64,000 bases of DNA from Candidatus Barnesiella excrementavium (GCA_019115485.1 DXDM01000056.1:1-64000); one strand, 5' to 3'. Shown: positions 34,290 through 44,102, counted from the stretch's first letter. Numbers and translations are program-made. The notes: generated by a model not told the origin, from the letters alone.

Positions 34290-35558
34290 ATGAATATATT
34301 GCTGTTAGGCTCGGGAGGTCGCGAATGCGCCCTGGCCTGGAAAATAAAACAAAGTCCCAAAACCGACCGTCTCTACATCGCTCCCGGTAATGCCGGAACG
34401 GCCTCGATCGGTACCAACGTGGAAATCTCGGCTACTGACTTCGACGCCCTCGGCCGGTTTGCCGTCGAAAATCGGGTCGGCATGGTGGTCGTAGGTCCCG
34501 AAGACCCTCTGGTAAAAGGCATATACGACTACTTCAACGGCCACGACGAGCTGAAACATATCCCCGTCATCGGTCCTTCGAAAGAGGGTGCCCGTCTTGA
34601 AGGCAGCAAGGAGTTTGCCAAAGGCTTCATGATGCGTCACCACATTCCCACGGCCCGCTACCAAAGTTTCACCCGCGAGACACTCGACGCCGCATACGCC
34701 TTCCTCGAAACCCTCAAAGCACCCTATGTGCTCAAAGCCGACGGCCTGGCTGCCGGTAAAGGGGTGCTCATCATCGACAACCTGCAAGAGGCCAAAGAGG
34801 AGTTGAAACAGATGCTCGACGGCATGTTCGGCAGTGCCAGCCAGACGGTGGTCATCGAGGAGTTCCTCTCGGGTATCGAATGCTCCGTGTTCGTACTTAC
34901 CGACGGAAACGATTACCGTATACTCCCTGTGGCCAAAGACTACAAACGTATCGGCGAGGGCGATACCGGTCTCAACACCGGTGGCATGGGTGCCGTTTCG
35001 CCCGTACCTTTTGCCGACGCTACCTTCATGCAGAAGGTTGAGGAGCGCATTGTCAAACCTACAATCGAGGGGTTGAAGGCAGAGAGGATTACCTACAAGG
35101 GATTCATCTTCCTGGGCCTCATCAACGTGAGTGGCGAGCCTATGGTCATTGAATACAACGTGCGCATGGGCGACCCCGAAACCGAGGTGGTGATGCTGCG
35201 CATTCAGTCCGACCTGGTCGACCTGCTCGAAGGGGTGGCCCAAGGCAACCTGCGCGACAGAGAACTCGTCGAGGATTCCCGCAGCGCCGTTACCGTGATG
35301 CTGGTATCGGGCGGCTATCCCGGCCACTACGAGAAAGGCAAGGAGATTACGGGTCTCGACCGTGTGACCGAAAGCATTCCGTTCCACGCCGGGACCGCCT
35401 TCAAGGGGGGAAAAATCGTCACCAACGGCGGCCGTGTCATCGCCCTCAGTTCCTACGGAGCTACCAAGGAGGAGGCGCTTGCCCGCTCGTTCAAAAGTGC
35501 ACAGGTGGTTTCGTTTGAAGGTAAATATTTCCGCTCTGACATCGGAGCCGACCTCTAA
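34290..35558 (+). CDS. purD: Phosphoribosylamine--glycine ligase
   Basis: This enzyme catalyses the second step of purine synthesis, joining glycine to phosphoribosylamine with ATP. The 422-residue ATP-grasp enzyme starts [19 protein letters not shown]. It has [63 protein letters not shown] and [13 protein letters not shown], all in family order. It starts 18 nt after the methyltransferase gene and 6 nt before a membrane protein gene, so it is probably cotranscribed with both. Confidence 0.96.
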   Translation: MNILLLGSGGRECALAWKIKQSPKTDRLYIAPGNAGTASIGTNVEISATDFDALGRFAVENRVGMVVVGPEDPLVKGIYDYFNGHDELKHIPVIGPSKEGARLEGSKEFAKGFMMRHHIPTARYQSFTRETLDAAYAFLETLKAPYVLKADGLAAGKGVLIIDNLQEAKEELKQMLDGMFGSASQTVVIEEFLSGIECSVFVLTDGNDYRILPVAKDYKRIGEGDTGLNTGGMGAVSPVPFADATFMQKVEERIVKPTIEGLKAERITYKGFIFLGLINVSGEPMVIEYNVRMGDPETEVVMLRIQSDLVDLLEGVAQGNLRDRELVEDSRSAVTVMLVSGGYPGHYEKGKEITGLDRVTESIPFHAGTAFKGGKIVTNGGRVIALSSYGATKEEALARSFKSAQVVSFEGKYFRSDIGADL

Positions 35559-35564
35559 CCTGCC

Positions 35565-36539
35565 ATGAGTCTGAAACTGTTCATCAGCGGCAAATCACTG
35601 TCGGTCGGGTGGATTATCCTCTACCTGGCCGGTATCTACCTGACCGGTCATCTGGCGGCACAACCGACGGGTGGTACCTGTACCGGACTGCTCGCCCCCG
35701 GTGCCGGACAATGGCTTGCCCCTACCCTGCTCAACCGGCTGCTCAACGCCCTGCTTGTTCTCGTGGGCGGTGTGCTGCTGTTGCGCATCAACAACCGTTT
35801 CTCACTCATTCAGAAGCACACCCTGCTGCCGTTTATCTTCTTCCTGCTGTTCGAGTTGGTCTCGCCCTCACTCACCCTGCTGGGCGACGGCAATGTAACG
35901 GCCGTGGTACTGCTGCTCCTCTTCACCCTGCTGTTCCACTCCTATCAGTCGGAAAAGGCCCAACCGGCCTTTCTCATCATGCTCACCCTGGCGTTATGCA
36001 CCCTGTTTTGCACCCGCACAGTCTACTACATACCTCTCTTTCTCATCGGCTTCGCCCAGATGCGATACCTCTCGTTCAAATCGCTTTTGGGCGCGCTCGT
36101 CGGATTGATCACCCCCTTCTGGATAGGCATTGGACTCGACTGGATAGCCCCTTCGCAGCTGACCCGGCTTCTGCCCGATTTCGACCTTGTCATACCCCAG
36201 ACCATACCCTATGACAACCCACAACTCTGGGCGGTCGTTTTAACGGCGCTCCTGGGCCTTTTCTCGGGTACAACAATGCTTTATACCACTTTCAACGAGA
36301 AACGCCAAATACGGGCTTATAATGGTTTCGTAAACCTATCCTCGGTCTATGCGGCCCTCCTGCTCATACTCGACTACCGCAACTATACCCTCTATCTGCC
36401 CGTGCTTAATGCGGCCGTAGCCATGCAGGCAGCCATCTTCTTTACCAACAACGGAGGTAGAAAACCGGCAGTCATCTCGTTTTATCTTGTACTCATTCTT
36501 TACATTGCACTGTTCACATGGAATTTATTGCCAGCCTGA
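35565..36539 (+). CDS. DUF6427-like polytopic membrane protein
   Basis: A 324-residue, very hydrophobic protein with roughly nine or ten predicted membrane helices and few charged residues. Helices are evident at LSVGWIILYLAGIYLTG, LLNALLVLVGGVLLLRI, LLPFIFFLLFELVSPSL, FLIMLTLALCTLFC and up to the C-terminal VISFYLVLILYIALFTWNL. The overall look fits DUF6427, a Bacteroidota membrane family without known function; that name is from memory. It follows purD by 6 nt and overlaps the next gene by 22 nt. Confidence 0.72.
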   Translation: MSLKLFISGKSLSVGWIILYLAGIYLTGHLAAQPTGGTCTGLLAPGAGQWLAPTLLNRLLNALLVLVGGVLLLRINNRFSLIQKHTLLPFIFFLLFELVSPSLTLLGDGNVTAVVLLLLFTLLFHSYQSEKAQPAFLIMLTLALCTLFCTRTVYYIPLFLIGFAQMRYLSFKSLLGALVGLITPFWIGIGLDWIAPSQLTRLLPDFDLVIPQTIPYDNPQLWAVVLTALLGLFSGTTMLYTTFNEKRQIRAYNGFVNLSSVYAALLLILDYRNYTLYLPVLNAAVAMQAAIFFTNNGGRKPAVISFYLVLILYIALFTWNLLPA

Positions 36540-36988
36540 GCGAATGGGGATATCTGGGACTCTTTATCGCGGCCTTTCTGGCCGGTAGCATCATACCGTT
36601 CAGTTCCGAAGTGGTATTGGGTTTGCTGCTGGTGGCCGGATACGACCCGTGGGGGTGCGTGATTTCGGCCACGCTGGGCAACTGGCTGGGAGGTGTCACC
36701 TGCTACTACATAGGCTATCTGGGAAAAACCGAATGGATACACACCTATCTGAAAATGCCCGAAGAGAAACTCTCCAAGATGCAACACTTTCTCAAAGGCA
36801 AAGGCTCACTCTTCGGCTTCTTTGTCTTTATCCCCGTCATCGGCGACATCATGATTGTCGCCCTCGGGCTGCTGCGGGCCAATCCCATCGGCACGCTACT
36901 CTCGATGATGGCCGGCAAGTTCTCGCGTTACTATCTGGTAATCATCGGAGTCAACTATTTGAAAGAGTGGTTTCCCAATCTCTTCTGA
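36518..36988 (+). CDS. YqaA/VTT-domain (DedA-like) membrane protein
   Basis: A 156-residue protein of the small YqaA branch of the VTT/DedA superfamily. Signature parts are FIAAFLAGSIIPFSSEVVLGL, then ATLGNWLGGVTCYYIGYLGK and FFVFIPVIGDIMIVALGLLR with Gly and Pro in the re-entrant loops, then GKFSRYYLVIIG. Related proteins act as lipid scramblases or in membrane homeostasis; a role here is inferred. Its start lies inside the preceding gene (22-nt overlap), so translation is probably coupled. It converges with the Nudix gene, which ends 18 nt away. Confidence 0.88.
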   Translation: MEFIASLSEWGYLGLFIAAFLAGSIIPFSSEVVLGLLLVAGYDPWGCVISATLGNWLGGVTCYYIGYLGKTEWIHTYLKMPEEKLSKMQHFLKGKGSLFGFFVFIPVIGDIMIVALGLLRANPIGTLLSMMAGKFSRYYLVIIGVNYLKEWFPNLF

Positions 36989-37006
36989 TATCCCCCACCC
37001 CTTTAA

Positions 37007-37546
37007 TCAGTCGACATGCCAACAACTGTCGTCGCCCAACAGACGGGTAATGGCCCGTCGCATGGAGTGAAAGGCAAACTCATCGGGGTGAATCTCCTCA
37101 CGCCGCAGCCAGAAACACGAAGCCACATCGTCATGCGGGGTAAGGTGGTCGAGCGACTCATCGCTCCGACACAGAAAAAAGAGGTCCATCGTGTGCACGT
37201 CGAACCCCGAATAGCGGTAGATATTGGGATAGGAGAAGAGATAGCGCATCGACTGTGGCTTCCACCCTATCTCCTCCGAGAGTTCCCGCGAGACAGCCTC
37301 CTCGGCCGTCTCGCCACACTCGGTAAATCCACCCGGCAAATCGAGCATTCCCCGCGACGGTTCAAAGGCCCGTCGACACACCAGCAACCTCGACTGGCGG
37401 TCCATGACAAAGGCCGCCACCGACGCCTTGGGGTTGAGATAATAAACAAAGCCACAATCTTCACAACGCTTCGACGAAGCATCGTTCTCGACAAACCGGT
37501 GCGACCCGCACCGGGGACAATATTCAAACAGATGAAGCGGATGCAT
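37007..37546 (-). CDS. Nudix hydrolase with N-terminal zinc ribbon
   Basis: A 179-residue protein. The N-terminus CPRCG...CEDCGF is a zinc ribbon as in NudC-like (NADH pyrophosphatase) proteins. The Nudix box spans GGFTECGETAEEAVSRELSE, followed by EIG, with the REUXEE core intact. NPKASVAAFVMD and MLDLPGGF are also typical. It hydrolyses a nucleoside diphosphate linked to another group; the SQPWPFPxS motif of true NudC is not seen, so the substrate is open. It lies 17 nt downstream of the porZ-like gene on the same strand and could be cotranscribed. Confidence 0.9.
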   Translation of the reverse strand: MHPLHLFEYCPRCGSHRFVENDASSKRCEDCGFVYYLNPKASVAAFVMDRQSRLLVCRRAFEPSRGMLDLPGGFTECGETAEEAVSRELSEEIGWKPQSMRYLFSYPNIYRYSGFDVHTMDLFFLCRSDESLDHLTPHDDVASCFWLRREEIHPDEFAFHSMRRAITRLLGDDSCWHVD

Positions 37547-37563
37547 ACCCTTCCCGTTTACGT

Positions 37564-39945
37564 TTAATTGACCACCAAAATTTTGGTCACCACACCCGAT
37601 TGCTTACCCGTAGCCGTCGACGAGGCAAAGACCAGATAGACGCCTGTCTTCACCCGGTTACCCTTGCGGTCGCGACCGTCCCACGAAATCTGTCCACCAT
37701 TGGAATAGCCTTCGAAAAACAGGTTTCCAGCCACGTCAGTAATCTTGACCAGACTGTTGTCCATCAGACCGGTTACCGATATCCACCCCTCATAGTCGGG
37801 ACGTACAGGATTGGGGAAGGCATAGACACTGCTGTAATCCTCCGAAGCCTGTACCGCATCGGAACGATAGGCAGCCAGTCCGCTGGTCGTTCCCACATAA
37901 GCTATACCCGTGACAGGGTCGACAACCACCTCGGTAATGAAATTGGAAGGCAGCCCGCTATTTTCCGTCGTAAAGTGTTCCAGTATTTCAGACCCGTCGT
38001 CACTCACTACATAAAGCCCCGACTCCCGGGTGCCTATCCATTTGCGGTTGGCTCCATCGACAAAGATGTCGGAAATCTCAATATTTTGCAGCAGATAGTC
38101 GGCATTGTCGGTACCGTCGTTACGGGCTATCTTGATGCGCGTACAACGGAAATTGTCATTGAACACATTGTTGGGATTCGTAATGACAATCGGTCCTACC
38201 GAAGTTCCTATCCATATCTGCCCGTTATTATCCTCGGCAATGCAAGTATAGTAGTTGGGGGTGAATGTCTTGTTATCCTGGTCGACAAAAGATACAAAAT
38301 TTCTAGTCTTGTCATCGTCCGTCGTGTTGTAAGTCCCCTTGTCGTCAAAGGCAAAAACCGATCCTCCCCAAGAGCCCTTGACTATCCACTTAGCCGTAGA
38401 GTGTTTGGGGATAAGCAACTTGGCATATTTATTATTCTCAATTTCAGAATAATCAAACTGATACCAGTCGTTCACCGTCAGTTCATCGGTACTGACAGAC
38501 TGCTTTTCCCGAGGTAACATGCAAAGAGAAGGGATACCTTTCGATACAACCCATAAGTTCTTGTTATCATCAAATGCTGCATAAGGAACACTTAAAGCCC
38601 AATTATAGGTAAAAGGCGAATTCAGATGCGTATAATGTCCCACACATTCATTATCCGTAAATTTGTACATTCCCTCAAACCAGGTTCCCACATAAAAAGT
38701 TGATGGATCATCAGGGTCAAAAGCCAGATTATAACTCGCATATAAATATTTGTCATGTTTGTTATTGACCAAAGGAACTTCTCCCAGATCAAGTATGGAC
38801 CAATCGTTTTGATCCAATACGCTTATTCGAGTCTTTACATACTGCTCTTCCATTCCTATACGCGGACCTGTATTACTTACATATAACTTGTTGTCATTGA
38901 TAACCAGATTCCACGGATCCGATACATTCGGCACATCAGGTAAAAAAGGCTCCTTCAACATAGTCAATTGGTTACCCTCCATTTTGAAATGACACAATCC
39001 ATACTCACCCAACGCCCATATCGATTTATCCTTTTCATATGACGACGTCTGTACGTCGACCAAATATTCCGACTGATTCTGGAAATTGAATATATTTTCA
39101 AACTGCAAGGCACCGTTCTCAATTTCGGGCTTACAGAAGGCTACATAAACCAAACCTCTGAGTATAAAACCATCGTAATACTTTTCTACACAACGAACAC
39201 CCATACTCAATATACCTAACAAAGGAAAACCTTCGCTTTCTATATCATAGAAATACAGATCACCATTTTGGGAATAGAATAAATACTTATCATTAAACGG
39301 CTCCAAGTCATATATCACACTCCCCGATACCGATTTCAATATATTCCAACTGGAGAAATCATATTTTATCGCATCACTCTCAATATAATAGATAGCCTCA
39401 TCAGTCGCTATAAACCAGTAATTGTTACAAGCTCCTATCTTATTGATTTTTTGTTCATAATTATACGATTCGCTCACCTCGTATTTCTCATCGTTCAAAA
39501 CCACGATACCGAAATCGGTAGCCAAATAAATACGGTTACCATAAAAATTCACGTCATTGACAGCTTTTGAAGAGGTCATGATAACATTCTTGATATCGGG
39601 TATGTTATATAACTTACCATTATCATACAGAATATCTATATTCGAGTTGGTATATACGACTACCAGATAATTTTTGTCGTAGTTGTAATAAATATTGGAT
39701 ACTCCTGTGTCACTCAATCTGTTATTCTTGTTATAGGCCTCTAACTCATCTGTAACCTTATCGTAACAGAAAAGGGAAACACCCGACACAAAATAGACTC
39801 TATCGCCTGCATCTATGACTTTTACAGGGTCACCTGTCGAAGAGTAGATCTGCCAATTACCCACTGCCAGTTGAGCATGAGTCAAAAACGTAAGTGACCA
39901 TACTGCAAGAGTTACTAAAACCAATATTTTTCTTGACATACCCAT
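37564..39945 (-). CDS. porZ: PorZ-like beta-propeller protein of the type IX secretion pathway
   Basis: A 793-residue secreted protein. Residues 1-22 are a signal peptide (ILVLVTLAVWSLTFLTHAQ). The body consists of beta-propeller blades in two sets, with repeats such as YLATDFGIVVLND, IWIGTSVGPIVI, KWIGTRESGLYVVSDDG and YVGTTSGLAAYRSD. The C-terminus (VYAFPNPVRPDYEGWISVTG to GVYLVFAS) is an Ig-like sorting-type domain. This matches PorZ, the surface protein that delivers A-LPS to the type IX sortase in Porphyromonas; a general 'two-component regulator propeller' protein is the alternative. The start could be ATG 39945 or 39939. It lies directly after rdgB. The N-terminal two thirds is noticeably AT-richer than neighbouring genes. 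Confidence 0.7.
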   Translation of the reverse strand: MGMSRKILVLVTLAVWSLTFLTHAQLAVGNWQIYSSTGDPVKVIDAGDRVYFVSGVSLFCYDKVTDELEAYNKNNRLSDTGVSNIYYNYDKNYLVVVYTNSNIDILYDNGKLYNIPDIKNVIMTSSKAVNDVNFYGNRIYLATDFGIVVLNDEKYEVSESYNYEQKINKIGACNNYWFIATDEAIYYIESDAIKYDFSSWNILKSVSGSVIYDLEPFNDKYLFYSQNGDLYFYDIESEGFPLLGILSMGVRCVEKYYDGFILRGLVYVAFCKPEIENGALQFENIFNFQNQSEYLVDVQTSSYEKDKSIWALGEYGLCHFKMEGNQLTMLKEPFLPDVPNVSDPWNLVINDNKLYVSNTGPRIGMEEQYVKTRISVLDQNDWSILDLGEVPLVNNKHDKYLYASYNLAFDPDDPSTFYVGTWFEGMYKFTDNECVGHYTHLNSPFTYNWALSVPYAAFDDNKNLWVVSKGIPSLCMLPREKQSVSTDELTVNDWYQFDYSEIENNKYAKLLIPKHSTAKWIVKGSWGGSVFAFDDKGTYNTTDDDKTRNFVSFVDQDNKTFTPNYYTCIAEDNNGQIWIGTSVGPIVITNPNNVFNDNFRCTRIKIARNDGTDNADYLLQNIEISDIFVDGANRKWIGTRESGLYVVSDDGSEILEHFTTENSGLPSNFITEVVVDPVTGIAYVGTTSGLAAYRSDAVQASEDYSSVYAFPNPVRPDYEGWISVTGLMDNSLVKITDVAGNLFFEGYSNGGQISWDGRDRKGNRVKTGVYLVFASSTATGKQSGVVTKILVVN

Positions 39946-39948
39946 CAA

Positions 39949-40530
39949 CTATAATGTATTCAAAAATTCCGACAATTTCTTTACAGCTATCGCCCGATGA
40001 CTTATTTTATTCTTCTCTTCCTCTCCCATTTGAGCAAAAGTCTCATGGTAGCCATCGGGGACAAAAATCGAATCATAACCAAACCCCGAGGTTCCTCGAC
40101 GCTCTTCTATAATTCGCCCGGCTATCTCTCCATAGAAAAGATGTTCTTTGCCTCCTAAAATCAACGCTATGCAGGTGACAAAACTTGCCTTACGATTGGT
40201 ATTATCACCCAAATTGAACAGTAACTTGTCGATATTACGCTCCGAATTGGCAGGTTCTCCCGCATACCGGGCCGAATAGACACCCGGCTCTCCATGCAAT
40301 GCCTCTACCAGCAGACCCGTATCGTCGGCAAAACAGTCGTATTCATATTTTTCTTTCACATAACGAGCTTTTTGCAGGGCATTCCCCTCAAACGTATCGG
40401 CCGTTTCAGGTATGTCATCGTGACACGCTATATCGTTCAAACTGAGTATCTCTATCTTGTCTCCAACTATGGCTGTTATCTCTTCCAGTTTATGTTTATT
40501 ATTTGTGGCAAAAACCAGTTTCCTTTTCAT
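39949..40530 (-). CDS. rdgB: XTP/dITP diphosphatase (Ham1/RdgB)
   Basis: This enzyme hydrolyses ITP, dITP and XTP to monophosphates, keeping deaminated purines out of nucleic acids. The 193-residue protein starts [17 protein letters not shown] and has [34 protein letters not shown] and the C-terminal SGFGYDSIF...ISHRAIA motifs. It is transcribed from a divergent promoter region shared with the phosphoethanolamine transferase gene, and its stop lies 3 nt before the porZ-like start, so the two are probably one transcript. Confidence 0.95.
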   Translation of the reverse strand: MKRKLVFATNNKHKLEEITAIVGDKIEILSLNDIACHDDIPETADTFEGNALQKARYVKEKYEYDCFADDTGLLVEALHGEPGVYSARYAGEPANSERNIDKLLFNLGDNTNRKASFVTCIALILGGKEHLFYGEIAGRIIEERRGTSGFGYDSIFVPDGYHETFAQMGEEEKNKISHRAIAVKKLSEFLNTL

Positions 40531-40540
40531 TTTTTATTTC

Positions 40541-40548
40541 TATCTTTG
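40541..40548 (+). promoter_or_regulatory. Promoter -7 element for phosphoethanolamine transferase
   Basis: TATCTTTG on the plus strand, 88 nt before the ATG at 40636, within the divergent region. Confidence 0.5.
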
Positions 40549-40623
40549 CATTTGCTAATGCAAAATCATCACCTTTTCAACGAATATATAAAAAGCCGTC
40601 AATCGTCTTTAATATCATCTTTA

Positions 40624-40631
40624 CAAAGATA
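40624..40631 (-). promoter_or_regulatory. Promoter -7 element for rdgB
   Basis: TATCTTTG on the minus strand, about 94 nt before the rdgB ATG. The two opposed -7 elements face each other, so their transcripts would overlap by about 70 nt at the 5' ends. Confidence 0.5.
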
Positions 40632-40635
40632 AAGA

Positions 40636-42159
40636 ATGAAGAAAATATCTGAAATTATTAACGTAAAACTTTATGTTTTAATTGCATTATTAGCACTTTT
40701 TTATGGCTTTGCCTTTATCTTGTCCGACTTTTACGACTCACCTTTCGACAGTATATATGACTTGCTGATTCTCTCTTTACAATGGGCAGTGGTAGTTGCT
40801 GCTACCTTCGGATTTCTTTATCTCATCGTCCTCAACAAGTATGTTTTTGCCATACTCTTTCCCATACTTACCGTCAGTTGCAGCATTCTCGCTTACATGA
40901 GATATGCCCTGCAAATATCGCTCACCCCCATGCTCATCGACCTGGCTTTTGTTAATGATGCAAGAACCTGGTTTGAAAATTTCAATCTGCAATTACTCCT
41001 CTGGATTGTTTTTTCTTTGGCTATTTCAATAGGCTGTGTGTTCTACCGTTGGAAATACATCAAAGTTCAATACCCTGTTCTACACCTATTTATTGCCGTT
41101 TGCATCATTTTACTGACCAACAGCTGGTCATTCAAAAGACCTGTTTCACAACGCATTCCTTACGTTATTTATTATAGCATAAAAGATTACTTGGACAGTA
41201 GGAAAATTATACAAGAGAACCGAGAGACCTTCATAAAAAACGATGCTTATACCTCTGTCGACTCTCTTAACGTAGTACTTGTTCTGGGGGAATCATTACG
41301 TGCCGACCACCTTGCCTTGAACGGATACACGAGAAATACAACTCCCTTCCTGTCCCGTGATTCCAACGTTATATCCTACCCTCACATCTACACCATTCCA
41401 TACTATACGCACACCAGCATTCCCCACCTGCTCACCCGGGCCGACAGCATTTCGCCCGACAGAGCCTATGAAGAGGAGTCGTTCATCTCTCTTTTCAAAC
41501 AAGCCGGGTATAAAACCTGCTGGATTGCCAATCAAGAGTCGGTACCTACTTACGTCTATTTCATGAACGAATGCGATACACTCATTTATGTGAATGGAGG
41601 AAAATCACTTTATATCTTCGACAAATGGTTGGACGGTGATTTACTACCCGACTATCGAAATGCTCTCGATCCTGAAAATCCTAAAACACTCACCATTCTA
41701 CACACCATAGGATCTCACTGGTGGTACAATGCACACTACCCCGATTCGTTTGAAATCTTCAAACCCGTGATAAAAAGTCGGGTAATAAAAACAAATACCC
41801 AGGAAGAGATGATCAACTCCTACGACAATACGATTCTTTACACCGACTTTGTCATTCACCAGTTTATCAATGAACTCAAAGAGCGATGTGCCATACTCTT
41901 CTACATCTCGGACCACGGAGAATCTTTGGGAGAAAATGGATATTATCTGCATGGAGAAGACCGCCCCGAATTACATAATCCGGCCTGTTTCATCTGGTAC
42001 TCCACAGCCTATCAAAAAAGATTTCCCGAACGGATAGAACAGTTGAAACAACACCGAAACGACCGGTATCTGACCGATTTCCTATTTCATACAATTCTCG
42101 ATGCGGCCAGCATCGAGACATCTTACAAGAACAAACAGTTAAGCCTTATCAATCCATAG
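40636..42159 (+). CDS. Phosphoethanolamine transferase (EptA-type sulfatase fold)
   Basis: A 507-residue inner-membrane enzyme. About five membrane helices occupy residues 10-190, followed by a periplasmic sulfatase-fold domain. The metal and nucleophile motifs are VLGESLRADHLALNGY (acidic metal ligand), SYPHIYTIPYYTHTSIPHLL with the conserved Thr region, TLIYVNGGKSLYI and FYISDHGESLGENGYYLHG (Asp-His metal ligands). It probably moves phosphoethanolamine from phosphatidylethanolamine to lipid A or another glycan, which lowers negative charge and can give resistance to cationic peptides. It is followed 4 nt later by an acyltransferase gene; both are AT-richer than most of the window. Confidence 0.88.
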   Translation: MKKISEIINVKLYVLIALLALFYGFAFILSDFYDSPFDSIYDLLILSLQWAVVVAATFGFLYLIVLNKYVFAILFPILTVSCSILAYMRYALQISLTPMLIDLAFVNDARTWFENFNLQLLLWIVFSLAISIGCVFYRWKYIKVQYPVLHLFIAVCIILLTNSWSFKRPVSQRIPYVIYYSIKDYLDSRKIIQENRETFIKNDAYTSVDSLNVVLVLGESLRADHLALNGYTRNTTPFLSRDSNVISYPHIYTIPYYTHTSIPHLLTRADSISPDRAYEEESFISLFKQAGYKTCWIANQESVPTYVYFMNECDTLIYVNGGKSLYIFDKWLDGDLLPDYRNALDPENPKTLTILHTIGSHWWYNAHYPDSFEIFKPVIKSRVIKTNTQEEMINSYDNTILYTDFVIHQFINELKERCAILFYISDHGESLGENGYYLHGEDRPELHNPACFIWYSTAYQKRFPERIEQLKQHRNDRYLTDFLFHTILDAASIETSYKNKQLSLINP

Positions 42160-42163
42160 CCGT

Positions 42164-43174
42164 ATGAAACGATTCATATGGATAGACTATGCCAAATCAA
42201 TAGGTATATATTTTGTAGTATTGGGACATACCCATCTATATACTCCACTGAGCAATGTCATCTATACATGGCTCATGCCTGTATTTTTCTTCATATCGGG
42301 GTATCTCTTCTCTTTTGAAAAAAACACTTCACTCAAAACTTTTGCCTGGAAAAGATTCAAAAGCCTGCTGATACCCTATCTTTGGATAAACTTAATCACC
42401 TATCTGTTCTGGCTTTTCGTAGGACGAAAATTTGGCGATGACTCCAACCTGGACATCTGCTGGTATTCCCCCCTCATCAATACGCTACTGGGAAACGGAA
42501 AACAGATGATACACAATATTCCCACGTGGTTCTACATCTGTCTGTACGGCCTGGAAATGTTTTATTACATATTCTTCAAGCACGTTAAAAAAAGATATAT
42601 AGGACTAATTATCTTGATTATAGCAGGATATCTCAACTATACTTTCAACCCTTATGTATTACCTTTCAGTCTCAATACCGCACTGGTAGGCATGATATTC
42701 TATGGTTTCGGATATGAACTTAAAAATCGAAAATACATATTCAAATCCAACATCATCTACATCATATTCTCCCTGTTACTGATCATCGTCGTAGCCCATT
42801 TCAACGGAAGAATAAACATGTATAAAAACTATTATGGCAATTATCCCCTTTTCCTGGTAGGAGCTTTCAGCGGAATCTACCTGATAGCCGCTTTATCTAC
42901 CTTATTATCAAATATCTTCAAAGAGAGAAAATGGATTACTTATGTTTCAAAAAATACAATTATAATCAGTGGATTTCACCTGCTCATGTTCTCTTTTATG
43001 AAAGGCTTCCTGGTATTTGTTCTACACATTCCCATTGCATTTCTCTATGAGAAAATACTTATCAATGTTCTTTTCGCAGCCGTGAGCCTCGTTTTATGCC
43101 TGCCTGTCGCTTACATAATCAACCGTTACGTTCCCTTTATCGTCGGAAAGAAAAAAAGCCCTCTACGGGGCTAA
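42164..43174 (+). CDS. Acyltransferase-3 family membrane protein
   Basis: A 336-residue polytopic protein with about ten membrane helices. The N-terminus MKRFIWIDYAKSIGIYFVVL with the following GH (catalytic His of the R-x10-H motif) and MPVFFFISGYLFSF identify the OafA/NodX-like acyltransferase 3 family, which acetylates or acylates surface sugars and lipids. It starts 4 nt after the phosphoethanolamine transferase gene, so the two probably form one surface-modification operon. The last codons contain the terminator of the converging YitT gene. Confidence 0.9.
   Translation: MKRFIWIDYAKSIGIYFVVLGHTHLYTPLSNVIYTWLMPVFFFISGYLFSFEKNTSLKTFAWKRFKSLLIPYLWINLITYLFWLFVGRKFGDDSNLDICWYSPLINTLLGNGKQMIHNIPTWFYICLYGLEMFYYIFFKHVKKRYIGLIILIIAGYLNYTFNPYVLPFSLNTALVGMIFYGFGYELKNRKYIFKSNIIYIIFSLLLIIVVAHFNGRINMYKNYYGNYPLFLVGAFSGIYLIAALSTLLSNIFKERKWITYVSKNTIIISGFHLLMFSFMKGFLVFVLHIPIAFLYEKILINVLFAAVSLVLCLPVAYIINRYVPFIVGKKKSPLRG
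43150..43172 (-). terminator. Terminator of YitT gene within acyltransferase 3' end
   Basis: On the minus strand AGCCC and GGGCT (43157-43161 with 43168-43172) pair over a 6-nt loop and are followed by seven T residues. It overlaps the coding end of the converging acyltransferase gene. Confidence 0.6.
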
Positions 43175-43176
43175 TT

Positions 43177-44046
43177 TCAAGTCTTTATCTTGTCGAAACC
43201 TTCGCCATAGACGCCCACGACGTTCGATTGTGAGATAAAGGCCTTGGGGTCTATCGATTTGATCAACCGGAATATCTTGACCGACTCGTTGCGCTTAGCC
43301 AGAATCATCAGCACCTTCTTGGGCTGTTTGGAATACCACCCCATACCATCAAGCACGGTTACACCCCGGTGTATATCCTGATTGACATGTGTGGCTATCT
43401 CTTCATACTTGTCCGACAAAATCAATATCTGTACCGACTGGCGCTTACCGTTGATGACCATATCCATCGTGTAGCTCATCACACCCATCACCACATAACC
43501 GAAAATCATCTTCTCTATACTGTGGAACAGCACATACGAACTGGCAATAATCAGGAAGTCGATATACATCATCATCTTGGCAAACGAGATGTTTTTGTAC
43601 TTGTTGACGATGGCGGCTATGATATCGGTTCCTCCCGTACTACCGTTCGACACAAATACCAAACCTACTCCCAGACCACACAAGATACCACCGATAATGG
43701 CCGACATGAAGGGTTGTTCCTCGACCAGGGAATGAGGTATGAACTCGGGCAATATACCCAGGAAAAACGAACACATGAACACACTGAAAATCGTGCGCAC
43801 GAAAAATTTCAATCCCAATATCTTGATTGCAGCCAACAACAGTATTACGTTGATGGTAAAATATGAAGCCGATACCGGTATTTTCGTTCCATAATAGATT
43901 AAGGCCGCAATACCGGTCACACCGCCGGTAGTAATTTCGTTAGGCAGCAAAAATCCCACCCAACCCAGCGCATACAGCAATAAGCCGAATATGATGACCA
44001 TGTAGTCTTTTACGGCATACAGCACACTGTTAAAAGGCAATCGCAT
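43177..44046 (-). CDS. YitT family membrane protein (DUF161/DUF2179)
   Basis: A 289-residue protein with five or six membrane helices in residues 10-195 and a soluble C-terminal DUF2179 domain. Typical parts are LYALGWVGFLLPNEITTGGV, GLGVGLVFVSNGSTGGTDII and, in the C-terminal domain, RGVTVLDGMGWYSKQPKKVL and IKSIDPKAFIS. YitT proteins are widespread with no firmly assigned transport activity. It stands alone on the minus strand between the acyltransferase and leuS, with its own terminator. Confidence 0.92.
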   Translation of the reverse strand: MRLPFNSVLYAVKDYMVIIFGLLLYALGWVGFLLPNEITTGGVTGIAALIYYGTKIPVSASYFTINVILLLAAIKILGLKFFVRTIFSVFMCSFFLGILPEFIPHSLVEEQPFMSAIIGGILCGLGVGLVFVSNGSTGGTDIIAAIVNKYKNISFAKMMMYIDFLIIASSYVLFHSIEKMIFGYVVMGVMSYTMDMVINGKRQSVQILILSDKYEEIATHVNQDIHRGVTVLDGMGWYSKQPKKVLMILAKRNESVKIFRLIKSIDPKAFISQSNVVGVYGEGFDKIKT

Positions 44047-44102
44047 ACTACTCTCTGTTTCTTAAACCTTTTACTCTTTCTTTTCCTTTATATTCAAAAA
44101 AT

